From a virus, in the IMG/VR virus record IMGVR_UViG_3300031857_000444, positions 1 through 41,379 of that record: a DNA stretch of 41,379 bases; one strand, written 5' to 3'. The notes beneath the pieces are model-generated. The model was not told the origin of the DNA. It saw only the letters and a list, made by a program, of their open reading frames with translations, and did no database searches. A program made the position numbers and the translations under genes. Numbering within the stretch: position 1 is the stretch's first letter; each line of letters starts with the position of its first letter. Shown one piece after another: positions 20,399 to 30,900 of this stretch.

Positions 20399-21277
20399 AT
20401 GTCTAGCGTTTTTGGAAGATTAACATATAACTTTGATGATACGAAGTATGGAGATTGTTTTTATTTAAGTACCGAAACTAAGAATTACTTAAACACCTCA
20501 CCTCTTGAAATTAAAACTTGGCAGAAAACTGACATTGCCAATGGAAATATTCAAAATACAAACTACTTCAAGAATCCAGTAATAAACGTAACAAATACGT
20601 TTATACAAACATTAAATACATTCAATGTCGTATTCGCTAATGTGGTGGTTCTTGATAGTTCACCTACATTGAATTCGGAATTCGTTTACGAGACTGTTAC
20701 GAATTTGAGATTAGAGTTGTTGAAATATAGAACACATACCAGTAATGTTTCAGGAGTAAATGATACCACACAAACAGTTACTGGTGATGGAGCTTCAATA
20801 ATTGATTATCCAGATTACAAAAAATCTGTGGCTTTGGGGCAACAACTATTACAATTGGTGAATGTGACGGATGGTGTCCAGAATGCTTCTCCATTATTAG
20901 GCAGTATGACAAGTCTTTTTATTGGTGATGAACTCGCATCAAATTTGAGTATAATTACATCCGATGTGCAAACGTTAAATGCCACCCTACGAGAAGTTGT
21001 TGTTGTTGGAGGCGGAGATCCTCCATCAAATACTTTTTATTATTCTAATATAACTCCAGCTAACGCAAACACCATAATGACACACTTTGAAACTGTGAGT
21101 ACCATGTTGAGAGTGCGGAGAGAACACGACTGGGATTTCTACAGAAATGGCGTTAGTATAGTTAATGATTATTTCAAAGTTGATTCCCTAGGAAGACTAG
21201 GAAACACTCAAAGTTATCTGGTTAATAATTTAATTGGCACGGATCGTTATATCTCAAATACCTTAGCCAATACGTAA
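20399..21277 (+). CDS. structural protein of unknown function between spike and gp25
   Basis: A 292-residue protein; ATG 20399 follows TGGAG. It starts MSSVFGRLTYNFDDTKYGD and contains YPDYKKSVALGQQLLQLVN and a late segment RREHDWDFYRNGVSIVNDY. It is rich in Asn, Thr and Val, with no membrane segment or known motif. The place in the late block between the spike and wedge gp25 suggests a baseplate component. I recall similar proteins in aquatic T4-like phages at this position without known role. The stop codon overlaps an AATAAATA box. Confidence 0.6.
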   Translation: MSSVFGRLTYNFDDTKYGDCFYLSTETKNYLNTSPLEIKTWQKTDIANGNIQNTNYFKNPVINVTNTFIQTLNTFNVVFANVVVLDSSPTLNSEFVYETVTNLRLELLKYRTHTSNVSGVNDTTQTVTGDGASIIDYPDYKKSVALGQQLLQLVNVTDGVQNASPLLGSMTSLFIGDELASNLSIITSDVQTLNATLREVVVVGGGDPPSNTFYYSNITPANANTIMTHFETVSTMLRVRREHDWDFYRNGVSIVNDYFKVDSLGRLGNTQSYLVNNLIGTDRYISNTLANT

Positions 21278-21283
21278 TAAATA
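21276..21283 (+). promoter_or_regulatory. late-promoter-like box before gene 25
   Basis: AATAAATA (seven of eight to the T4 late box) overlaps the stop of the preceding gene and ends four bases before ATG 21288. A start at the usual distance would make the gene 25 message leaderless; GAAG between box and ATG could be a weak ribosome binding site on longer transcripts. Confidence 0.4.
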
Positions 21284-21287
21284 GAAG

Positions 21288-21692
21288 ATGGCCACAGTAG
21301 TAACCGCAACAACAAGAAAATATAAAGACTTGGACTTGTCTTTCACAGCCCATCCTATAAAGAAGGATGTGAATAAGCACGTTGACGAGATGGCGGTAAT
21401 CAATTCGGTTAAGAATTTGATTTCAACTTCTCGGTATGAAAGACCTTTCCAGCCACAGTTGGGATCCGGTGTACGTGCCCTATTATTTGAAAACATGGAT
21501 TCCATAACATCTTCCGCATTGAAGCGTGAAATTGTACAAACTTTAGAAAATTATGAGCCAAGAGTTATCGTGAAAAGCGTAGCAGTATCGCCAGATTATG
21601 AAAACAATTCTTACAGTATTGGTATGACATTTTTGATAGTCAATAGAACAGACCCAATAACAATAAACTTCTTCTTACAACGAGACAGATAA
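21288..21692 (+). CDS. 25: baseplate wedge gp25
   Basis: A 134-residue protein (T4 gp25 is 132). YKDLDLSFTAHPIKKDV, VKNLISTSRYERPFQPQLGSG and the central RALLFENMD are the gp25/GpW-type pattern; gp25 homologues (TssE in type VI secretion) bind the sheath at the baseplate core. It stands just before gene 6, whose wedge it joins in T4. Late-type box upstream; one-base gap to gene 6. Confidence 0.93.
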   Translation: MATVVTATTRKYKDLDLSFTAHPIKKDVNKHVDEMAVINSVKNLISTSRYERPFQPQLGSGVRALLFENMDSITSSALKREIVQTLENYEPRVIVKSVAVSPDYENNSYSIGMTFLIVNRTDPITINFFLQRDR

Positions 21693-21693
21693 G

Positions 21694-23766
21694 ATGGCTG
21701 ACCGTTTAACCGTAACCGAATTAGATTTTGATTCTATCAAAACTAATCTTAGAAATTTTCTAAGACAACAAACTGAATTTCAAGACTATGATTTTGAAGG
21801 TTCTGGACTAAGTGTTCTATTGGACATTCTAGCATACAATACACATTACAATGCATATTACTTAAATATGATTGCCAACGAAGCATTCCTGGATAGTGCT
21901 TCTCTTAGAAACTCAGTTGTTTCACATGCGAAACGAGTTGGATATACACCACGTTCAGCTAGAGCGCCAAGAGCAATTGTTAATGTAACCATAGAAACAC
22001 CAAATGCTACTCCAGGATCATTGACTATTCCTAGAGGTTATGCATTCTCATCTTCACAGTTGGATGGCGTATCATACAAGTTTGTTACAACCGAATCAAC
22101 TACAGTATCAAAAGTTGGAAACAATTTTGTGTTTACAAATGTTCCAATCTATCAAGGTCAACTTGTTTCATATTCGTATACCAACAGTTTTTTCTCTAAT
22201 CCAAAACAACTGTTCACAATACCAGATTCAAACATTGATACAACGACATTAAGAGTTTCCGTAAAGCAATCTGCTTCAAATACGGAAACTGCCATTTACG
22301 ATTTATCAACAAACGCACTTACTGTAGATTCAACATCGGAAGTTTATTACCTACAAGAAGGTAAAAACGGACAATACGAAATTTACTTTGGTGATGACAA
22401 TCTAGGTAAAAAAATACCAGATGGTGGTGTAATTACATTAGACTATTTGATTACCAGTGCAGATGCTTCAAACAAAGCAAACTCATTTGTTTCATCTTCA
22501 ACAATTGGTGGTTACAGTATAATTTCTGTAAATTCAATCTCTGCGGCTGCTGGTGGTGTCACCAGAGAATCCGTAGATTCAATTAAATTTGCGGCACCAC
22601 TGGCTCTACTATCACAAAATCGTGCTGTGACTAAGAATGACTACATCAAGTTAATTCAACAAAACTATCCAGCTTTTGAAGCAGTCAACGTATGGGGTGG
22701 AGAAGAAAATGATCCACCAGTTTATGGTAAAGTATTCATATCAGCAAAACCAAAACTTGGGTTTGAAGTATCTGATACGGAAAAAGACTATGTGAAAAAT
22801 ACCATATTGAAGCCAATCAGTATGTTAACAATTACACCAGAAATTGTGGACATTGATTACAATTATTTAAAAGTGGAAGCAAGCGTCTTCTATGATAAAT
22901 CAAAATTATCATTAAATGATTCTGAATTGAGAACTTCAATAACAACTTTGATTAAAAATTATACATCAACAAATCTGAATAAATTTAATTCTTATTTTAG
23001 ATATTCCGGTCTTGAGACTGCAATTGATAGCTTTGATAGGTCAATTATTTCCAACGAAATAAGTTTGTTTGTTGCGAAGAAATTTAGACCAGACTTGATT
23101 ATCGCAGACAGTTATATTTTGGATTTTGGATTTGAATTGGCTAGAGGAACAACAAACGACAACTTCTATTCAACACCAGACTTTACTGTAACTGATGAAG
23201 ATGGTGTTTCTCGCCAGTGCTTTTTTGAAGAAGTTCCATCATCATTCTCTGGTTTGGAATCTATAACTATAACTAATCCAGGATTTGGATATACATCAAC
23301 ACCAAAAGTTACCATTGTTGGTGACGGAGAAGGTGCGATTGCTGTAGCTGAGATAGTAAATGGTAAATTAAATAAGGTTACAGTTACAAATCCAGGCATT
23401 GGATATACCACAGCAGCCGTTCAAATTACTGGTGGTGGTGGCTCATTAGCTTCTGGACTAGCAGTACTTGAAGGTCGTTATGGCCAAATCAGAATATCCT
23501 ATTTTAAGCCAGATGAAATCAGCAGTCAAAGTACCAAAGTAATTTTGAATAAAAACAAAAACAACGGTGTTACTGGTACTATTGATTATTTGATGGGTAA
23601 AATAACAATCAGTAATTTTAATCCAACCGCAGTCAACAATGATTTCGGCGACATTATGGTTCACATTAAGCCAAAGATTAGCATCATTCAATCAAAATTA
23701 AATAAAATGCTTGTTCTGGATGCAGATGATCCTACCAGCGTTGTTGTTAAGACCACTACAATTTAA
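21694..23766 (+). CDS. 6: baseplate wedge gp6
   Basis: A 690-residue protein (T4 gp6 is 660). The N-terminus, LRNFLRQQTEFQDYDFEGSG, then LLDILAYNTHYNAYYLNMIANEAFL, is characteristic of gp6/BaseplateJ-type wedge proteins, as is RAVTKNDYIKLIQQNYPAFEAVNVWGGE in the middle. gp6 dimers form the inner ring that triggers sheath contraction. Residues about 520-596 contain two copies of a Gly-rich 'NPGxGYT' beta module absent from T4 gp6. The stop and the gp7 start share a base (TAATGG). Confidence 0.9.
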   Translation: MADRLTVTELDFDSIKTNLRNFLRQQTEFQDYDFEGSGLSVLLDILAYNTHYNAYYLNMIANEAFLDSASLRNSVVSHAKRVGYTPRSARAPRAIVNVTIETPNATPGSLTIPRGYAFSSSQLDGVSYKFVTTESTTVSKVGNNFVFTNVPIYQGQLVSYSYTNSFFSNPKQLFTIPDSNIDTTTLRVSVKQSASNTETAIYDLSTNALTVDSTSEVYYLQEGKNGQYEIYFGDDNLGKKIPDGGVITLDYLITSADASNKANSFVSSSTIGGYSIISVNSISAAAGGVTRESVDSIKFAAPLALLSQNRAVTKNDYIKLIQQNYPAFEAVNVWGGEENDPPVYGKVFISAKPKLGFEVSDTEKDYVKNTILKPISMLTITPEIVDIDYNYLKVEASVFYDKSKLSLNDSELRTSITTLIKNYTSTNLNKFNSYFRYSGLETAIDSFDRSIISNEISLFVAKKFRPDLIIADSYILDFGFELARGTTNDNFYSTPDFTVTDEDGVSRQCFFEEVPSSFSGLESITITNPGFGYTSTPKVTIVGDGEGAIAVAEIVNGKLNKVTVTNPGIGYTTAAVQITGGGGSLASGLAVLEGRYGQIRISYFKPDEISSQSTKVILNKNKNNGVTGTIDYLMGKITISNFNPTAVNNDFGDIMVHIKPKISIIQSKLNKMLVLDADDPTSVVVKTTTI

Positions 23767-26552
23767 TGGAAAACGTTCGCACATCAAACCTGGTATCTTC
23801 ACAGTTACCAGATTTCGTAAGAAGTGACTATCCAAAATTTGTCACATTCTTAGAGAAATACTATGAATGGCTGGAAACTACAGATAGCGTTTCCTATGAA
23901 ATTGATGCATTACGCAACGCAAATGATATTGACAATGCGGATGACTATTACATTGAGCAATTAAAGAAAGACTTAACTCCTTATTTTCCACAAGATGTTG
24001 TTGCCGACAAGAGACTTTTCTTAAAGTTAGTCACACAGTTCTATAGATCCAGTGGAACACAAGAATCTGTCAAGTTTCTTTTCAGAGCATTATACAATGA
24101 AAATATTGATATCTACTATCCAAAAGAAGACATTCTAAAAGCATCGGATGGTAAGTGGGTATTGCCTCTAGCACTTAGAATTGATACCAATGACAATAAC
24201 ATTTTCAACATTGCAAAAACACTAATCACTGGTCAAACATCAAAGGCCACCGCTCTTGTTGAGAAAGTAATCCAATCAGTTGACCGCCAGCTTGGTATTA
24301 CATACACAGAAATTTATGTATCAAATGTACAAAGATTGTTTACGACAGGCGAACAAGTATCAGCAACATACATTGATGAAGATACTGGACTAAATGTTAC
24401 TGTTACGGGTCGTTTGATTGGTGCTCTATCTGAAATAAAAATTAATCCATTAAATAGAGGTCTTTTTTATAATGCATATGATACTGAAACTGGATATGAT
24501 GGTGATCCAGTTAGTATTGTTGGTGGCTTGAACCCTGTAGCAAATACTCCAGTTGGTGCTGTTGCATATGTTGGCGCAGTAACAAAAGGCGGTATTACGG
24601 ATATTATTGTAGAGAGAGGTGGATTTGGATTTAGAGATCCGGCAATTAACGCAAACACTTCAATCATTGATTTCAAAGGTGGATTTGATGATGTGACTTT
24701 TGGCACAGAAGCTAAAGCGTCTATCAATTTATTGGATACTACAGTATCAAGACTAATCAATGTATCTAACATGTCTGTTGCAACACTCAATGGACTACAC
24801 GCAAATATTTCTACCATAGAATCAAATACAATTAATAGTGTATCAACATTTTCTCCATTTTCCGTATTTCCAATTTCTTTTGTTATGGTTGATGGTTCAG
24901 GTGGTGGATATCGCCAAAAGCCATCCGTAGAAACTTATAGTTTTTATAATGAAGAATATGATGATATCTTAGTGTGTACAGCACGTACCATCGTAAAAGG
25001 AACTTCATTAATAAATGATACAACACAAGACTTAACAGTTTCTTTTGAGCCTGGTGATTATGTTAGATTGTTTATCAATAACAAATTTGAAGCAGTTCGT
25101 GAAGTTGCTTATGTTGATACCAACAATTTATATTTTAATGAATCATTTAAGAATGACATAACGAATGTATCAGTCTACAAAATTTTAAGAAATGATTTGT
25201 ACAGAATCGGTTCACTTGGAAGAATAACTGTCAACAGTGGTGGTACTGGATATGCTAATGGCGACATTTTAATTTTTACTGGTGGTTCAGGATATGGCGC
25301 AAATGCATATGTAAATGTTTCATCTGGAGTAATTACTTCGGTAACAATGAACAATCATTCATCAAATGCATATGTTATTGGCGGAGAAGGATATACAAGA
25401 GATTCATTGCCAAGTATTACTGTGCAATCAGCATCAGGTACAAGTGCCAACTTAACTGTTGCACAAATAACTGGTGACGGTGAACAATACGGATTGACAA
25501 CATCAAGAATTGGCGCAATTTCTTCATTGAGAGTTATAAGTTATGGATATGATTATGTTGAAGCTCCAACGGTCTCTTTAAGAAATGCAGACTTAGTATT
25601 AGCGAATGTTACAGCTGGTCAACTATTCGTTTCAAATACATCTGTGTATCAAGGTGTGTCAAACACAACTTCAACATTTAGTGCAAGAGTTGATTCGTAT
25701 GATCCAGACACCGCCGCTTTGAGAATTTTTAATTATCGTGGTGTTTTTGATGCCACTAAAACTATTAAGTCTGATGATGGAGTAGTTTCTGGAAATGTTG
25801 TATCTTACATTTTCTATGGTGATGGTAACGCTAAAGCTACAGCTAACTTTGAGAATGGACTGATTCGTTATCCCGGAATTTATCTGAATACTGATGGACA
25901 AATTAGTGCTGATAAGAAATTACAAGATGGTGAGAAATATCACAACTTCTCATACATCATCAAGTCACAAACAGACTACGCAAGATTTAAGAAGCCATTG
26001 AATGACATTGTTCATCCAGTCGGCACAAAAACATTCATTACCAAGATTGACGATAACGAAGAAATGTTGACTCAGGTTAACACTTCATCTTTTATAACAA
26101 TCACATCTCTTGCGGACACTTATAACATTGCCAATGGTTCTAATAAAATTATCACCACAAATACGAGCGCAAATCTTCAAGCTACAGTCAATGTTGGTGA
26201 TGTGATTACACTTGCAAATGTCCATAGAAGATTGCAAAATACAGTCAATGTGGTTTCTGGTTCAAATATCTTGTTTGGCGCAGCCAATAGCGTCAATTTC
26301 ATAAACGATTTGCAAGATGGAGATACCATCTACTTGTCAACCGGCAATACAGTATCAATTAAAGAAGTTACAAATTCTTCTTTTGCTATACTGGATACTA
26401 TAATTAATGTAACATCAACTTCAGCGACTGTTAATTTGGTTTATACGGCTACAGTTAGAGCGAATTCTAGAAATGCAAATACTATTTTTGCAAGTAGCAT
26501 ATTTACATCAAACGGCAGCAATTTGAGCGCAACCATTCAAAAAGTTAGATAA
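23766..26552 (+). CDS. 7: baseplate wedge gp7-like
   Basis: A 928-residue protein (T4 gp7 is 1032). The start, QLPDFVRSDYPKFVTFLEKYYEWLE, and FLKLVTQFYRSSGTQESVKFLFRAL are the conserved N-terminal pattern of gp7 in aquatic T4-like phages. The rest has several Gly-rich beta repeats (GGTGYANGDILIFTGG, GGEGYTRDSLPSITV) and near the end FKKPLNDIVHPVGTKTF, a conserved closing segment. gp7 runs along the wedge and binds gp10 and gp8. It starts by one-base overlap with gene 6. A box GATAAATA overlaps its stop. Confidence 0.82.
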   Translation: MENVRTSNLVSSQLPDFVRSDYPKFVTFLEKYYEWLETTDSVSYEIDALRNANDIDNADDYYIEQLKKDLTPYFPQDVVADKRLFLKLVTQFYRSSGTQESVKFLFRALYNENIDIYYPKEDILKASDGKWVLPLALRIDTNDNNIFNIAKTLITGQTSKATALVEKVIQSVDRQLGITYTEIYVSNVQRLFTTGEQVSATYIDEDTGLNVTVTGRLIGALSEIKINPLNRGLFYNAYDTETGYDGDPVSIVGGLNPVANTPVGAVAYVGAVTKGGITDIIVERGGFGFRDPAINANTSIIDFKGGFDDVTFGTEAKASINLLDTTVSRLINVSNMSVATLNGLHANISTIESNTINSVSTFSPFSVFPISFVMVDGSGGGYRQKPSVETYSFYNEEYDDILVCTARTIVKGTSLINDTTQDLTVSFEPGDYVRLFINNKFEAVREVAYVDTNNLYFNESFKNDITNVSVYKILRNDLYRIGSLGRITVNSGGTGYANGDILIFTGGSGYGANAYVNVSSGVITSVTMNNHSSNAYVIGGEGYTRDSLPSITVQSASGTSANLTVAQITGDGEQYGLTTSRIGAISSLRVISYGYDYVEAPTVSLRNADLVLANVTAGQLFVSNTSVYQGVSNTTSTFSARVDSYDPDTAALRIFNYRGVFDATKTIKSDDGVVSGNVVSYIFYGDGNAKATANFENGLIRYPGIYLNTDGQISADKKLQDGEKYHNFSYIIKSQTDYARFKKPLNDIVHPVGTKTFITKIDDNEEMLTQVNTSSFITITSLADTYNIANGSNKIITTNTSANLQATVNVGDVITLANVHRRLQNTVNVVSGSNILFGAANSVNFINDLQDGDTIYLSTGNTVSIKEVTNSSFAILDTIINVTSTSATVNLVYTATVRANSRNANTIFASSIFTSNGSNLSATIQKVR

Positions 26553-26555
26553 ATA
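26548..26555 (+). promoter_or_regulatory. late-promoter-like box before gene 8
   Basis: GATAAATA matches seven of eight positions of TATAAATA, overlaps the gp7 stop and ends five bases before ATG 26561. There is no Shine-Dalgarno sequence in the gap, so gene 8 would be read from a leaderless message or by coupling. Confidence 0.4.
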
Positions 26556-26560
26556 AAAAC

Positions 26561-27889
26561 ATGTCAGCACTCTTAACTAAAAACTTCAAAATATTGATGG
26601 CACAGCAAGTTTATAACTTGTTGGACTTGGGCTCCAACTCATACTTGCCAGCTGAAAGAAAGTCATATTTGTATGCGTTTTTTGGTAGACACTTGCCATG
26701 GAATGCTGGAACAGAAGTTGCTGGCACTCCATCAGAATCGGATAATGATATAAATGATTACTATAAACGCGGTGTCTTAGCTAAACAACTATCGTTTGAA
26801 AATGCATCTCTTGTTGTTCCAAGAAATAATTGGACTTCAAATACAATATACAATACGTATGAAGCAAATACAAATTTCTATGTGTTAAACACAAAAGACC
26901 AGGTCTTTAAGTGTCTTTCAAATGTATCAACAGGAACAGCATCCACTGTAGAACCGGAGTTGACACTTTCCACAACATCTTTGGAAGAACCATATGTGGA
27001 AACTGCCGATGATTACAAGTGGAAATATATGTACACACTAACATCTTTACAAAAACAAAAGTTTTTGACTGATGATTGGATGCCAGTTTCTACCAATAAA
27101 TTTGTCCGAGGTGCCGCTGAAGCAGGTTCAATTGATATCGTTACAGTCACAAATTCTGGTAATAATTATACAGATGGCACTGTACAGAGTATTATTACGA
27201 TTGACGGCGACGGAACTGGTGCAGTATTGAAAGCGAACGTTTCTGGTGGACAAGTAAAAAATATAATCATACAGAATCGCGGTAATTATTACACTTATGC
27301 AAACTTAACTTTTACTGATGTTACTGGCGGAGTTGGCTCACTTGCATCCGCAACAGTCTCAATTGCTCCACACGATGGTCATGGATATGATCCAACTTAT
27401 GAATTAGGTGGATCCACTATTATGTTTAACGTAGAGTTTGCACAAGATGAAAGCGGTGTATTACCGGTTGACAATGATTTTCGTGAGGTTGTATTGTTAA
27501 GAAATCCATATAGATATGATACAACAATATTAGCCACAGCACAAACATATTCTTTATACACTCTTGTTAAAGTTTCACCTGGTGTTGGCGACTTCAACAA
27601 TGATGAAGTTGTATATCAGGGAACAACATACGCCGACGCAACGTTTACGGCTGATGTTATTTCTTTTAGTGAAACGCCCAACTTATTATACCTAAACAAT
27701 GTTCGTGGAACATTACAAACAAATCAAGCGATTAGAGGCTTACAAACAGGCGCTATTCGTATTGTAAATACAGTTACAAATCCTACTCTTGATTTGTACT
27801 CTGGAAAGATATTATACATATCAGATAAATTGCCAATTACAAGAGACCCTGCCCAAACCGAACGAATTCGTTTCATATTGAGTTTCTAA
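26561..27889 (+). CDS. 8: baseplate wedge gp8
   Basis: A 442-residue protein (T4 gp8 is 334). KNFKILMAQQVYNLLDL, LYAFFGRHLPWNAG and NDYYKRGVLAKQLSFENASLVVPRNNW are typical of the gp8 family. ADDYKWKYMYTLTSLQKQKFL follows the pattern 'YxWKYLYxxxxxxxxxFLTxxWMPV'. gp8 is a dimeric wedge protein at the gp7-gp10 joint. The extra length is a Gly-rich beta module at about 187-273 (NSGNNYTDGTVQSI ... GGVGSLASATVSIAP) also seen in the neighbouring wedge proteins. Followed by GAGGAATAAATG at the next gene. Confidence 0.86.
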   Translation: MSALLTKNFKILMAQQVYNLLDLGSNSYLPAERKSYLYAFFGRHLPWNAGTEVAGTPSESDNDINDYYKRGVLAKQLSFENASLVVPRNNWTSNTIYNTYEANTNFYVLNTKDQVFKCLSNVSTGTASTVEPELTLSTTSLEEPYVETADDYKWKYMYTLTSLQKQKFLTDDWMPVSTNKFVRGAAEAGSIDIVTVTNSGNNYTDGTVQSIITIDGDGTGAVLKANVSGGQVKNIIIQNRGNYYTYANLTFTDVTGGVGSLASATVSIAPHDGHGYDPTYELGGSTIMFNVEFAQDESGVLPVDNDFREVVLLRNPYRYDTTILATAQTYSLYTLVKVSPGVGDFNNDEVVYQGTTYADATFTADVISFSETPNLLYLNNVRGTLQTNQAIRGLQTGAIRIVNTVTNPTLDLYSGKILYISDKLPITRDPAQTERIRFILSF

Positions 27890-27900
27890 ACGAGGAATAA

Positions 27901-30900
27901 ATGACTGCTACTTTTAACTACGATCCATACTATGACGATTTTGATGAAGATAAAAACTTCATGCGTGTCTTGTTTCGTCCAGGTTATTCGGTTCAAGCCC
28001 GTGAATTAACGCAATTACAAACCATACTAGCCAATCAAATTGAGAAATTTGGTAACCACATTTTTAAGAGTGGTAGTCCAATTGTTGGTGGTAAAGTTTC
28101 TTTAGATAACAAAGCTAATTATGTGGTGCTGGCTGCTCAATATAATAACTTAGATGTTGATGCTACACAATTTCTAAACAAGACTGTCGTTTCATATAAC
28201 TCAACCAAAATAATTAGAGCAAAAGTTATTGCAATTGACACATCAACTGCAAATCCAATTTTAATTTTGAAATATCTAAGCGGCGAAAGATTTGCGGAGT
28301 CGGATGAAATTCGTGTTTATGGGCAAGAAATTTATGCACAATTGAGATCCACTGCGGCTGTTGGTGGTTCTTTCATAGCTAAACTTCAAGAAGGTATTTA
28401 CTACTTCAAAGGACAATTTGTAAAAGTAGTTCCTCAATACCTCGTTCTTGAAATTTTCTATCGTGTAGGATATAACACAACCACAATCAATTTAAATCCA
28501 TCATACAAAATTGGTATTGAATTTACTGAAACTATTGTTGATGAAATTGATGATACATCACTATTGGATCCAGCACAGGGTGCCTTTAACTACCAAGCAC
28601 CAGGAGCCGAGCGTTTTGCAATTCAAACTTCTCTATCAAAGAGAACATTAGATTCTGCTGATATTTCAACATTCTTTGAAATTGTTCGTCTTGTTAATGG
28701 TGTAAAAACAAAAGAGATTGATTATCCAATCTATAGTGAAATTGAAAAAACATTAGCCCGCCGTACACATGATGAATCTGGAAACTATACGGTGGATCCA
28801 TTTGTCATTTCTCTTGAAGAAGGCGATAGTGCTAATGGTAAATTCAACGTTATTTTAGATCCGGGCAAAGCCTACGTGAGTGGTTATGAATTTGAAACTA
28901 TTGCTCCAACAATTATTGAAGTTGACAGAGCAAGAGAAGTTTCAAATGTTTCAAGTTTTGATTTACCAACAAACTATGAAAGTAGTTTAGTTCTTGCAAA
29001 TGTTCGTGGTACGCTTGATATTACAACATTCCCATCTTTGGACATTCATTCTGTTCCACATACAAACATTAGTCTATCAACAGGTCCAGCGTACAATTCT
29101 ACCAAAATTGGTACAATTTATGCAAATATGATTCGCTACAATGATGCATCCAATACGGAGATTGGTACCACGCATACATTTACTGTAAACACATTTGGCG
29201 CTAATACTGTTCCAATTACAGGAACATTAGCCGCAACTGGATCATCTGCTACTACAATTGCAATTCCTGCCGCATTCAATAATGCTTTGCCATTGAATGC
29301 TTATGCAAACATGTATTTTCAAATTACAAATGGAACTGGTGCCACATTATCTCCAATTTTAATTACAAGTTCAAATGCGGCTACATTTAATTTAGCATCA
29401 TCATTGACTTTTGTTCCAGGATCAAATACATTCACAATTCAATCTGAGATTAAAAATACTGAGTCACTTGTTGCTAATGGTGGTTTGTTTATAGCATTTG
29501 CGGGTAATATTGACACAGACTCAAAAAATCCAACTACAGGATTTGTTTCTATTAGTGAACCAGTTAGAACCAGTTTAGTTTTTGAAACGCCATATGAAGC
29601 AATCAAAGCTAATACAATTAGCAATATGGATTTTCAGGTAAGAAAGAAATATACAGGAACAACATCTGGTGGTAAATTTACCGTGACTGCTTCAGGCACA
29701 GATACTTTCCCATTTTTACCCGCATCAGGAACAGTTTCAGATTCATTGATTCTGAATAATATAATTTGTTTTGTCCGGTCAGATAGTGCAAGTAATACTC
29801 AATATGGTATTGCTCCTAATACAGCAATTAGCTTATCAAATAATAACTTTACAATTACCACAGTTTCAACATCATCATTTGAAGTTGATTTGAAAACTTT
29901 AACTGATGTTATCAAAGTTGATTTGCTTGTAACTACAAAAATCAATAATGCTGAGGTTGGAGCAACTGGTGTTACTAAGCGTAAACAATTAGTACCAATT
30001 ACTGGTGGAACAGATTTACATTCTCTGATTCCATATGAAATGGATACTGGCGGAACTGAAGGAACTACTGTTCTTTATTCCGCAAATACAACCGGAGAAG
30101 TAACATATTTTTCGGGTGGTGCAGTATTCAAGAGTATCGGCGCAACCAACTTTGATAACGGCACAGTATTAACAGATTTAAGAACGCCAGGCAAAGCGGT
30201 TAGTTTGCAAGTCCCGGATGTGTATGAACTCATTGGTATCTATGATTCTAGAAATACTGGAGCAAATGTCACATCGGCTATGTTGACAACCGTATCTAAT
30301 GATATTACATCTCACTATGAATTTGACAATGGTCAACGCAAGACACATTACGACCATGCAACGATTACATTAAAACGTGGATATTCTGCACCTGTTGGAA
30401 AAGTATTTGTGCAGTATAGATATTTTAAAAACTTGTCTGTATTTGCAGGATTATTTGATGTGGATTCATATGCACAAGGCTCAAATATTTCTTACTCAGA
30501 TATTTCCAAGTTTGATAATAAAGAAGATAAAAAACTTATTCCTCTAAGAGGCGCATTTGACTTTAGGCCATATAAAGATGTGGGCGGAACATCGTTGTCT
30601 GGAGCATTGAATCCAGAACCTCTAGAAAATATTACAATGAATTATGATTATTTCTTGCCAAGAATTGACCAAGTTGTAGTTAAATCTTCTAGAGAAATTG
30701 GAGTATTAAGAGGTCAATCTGCGGTTGTTCCAGTACCGCCTCCAGTAGATACAAAAGATATGTTGATTTATACTCTGTATATTCCAGCATATACTGAGAG
30801 TGTAAAAGATATCCGTGCAGATTTTAAAAATCACCGTAGATATACGATGAGCGACATTCAAGCGTTTGAGGATAGAATTCGTGGACTTGAGTATTATGTT

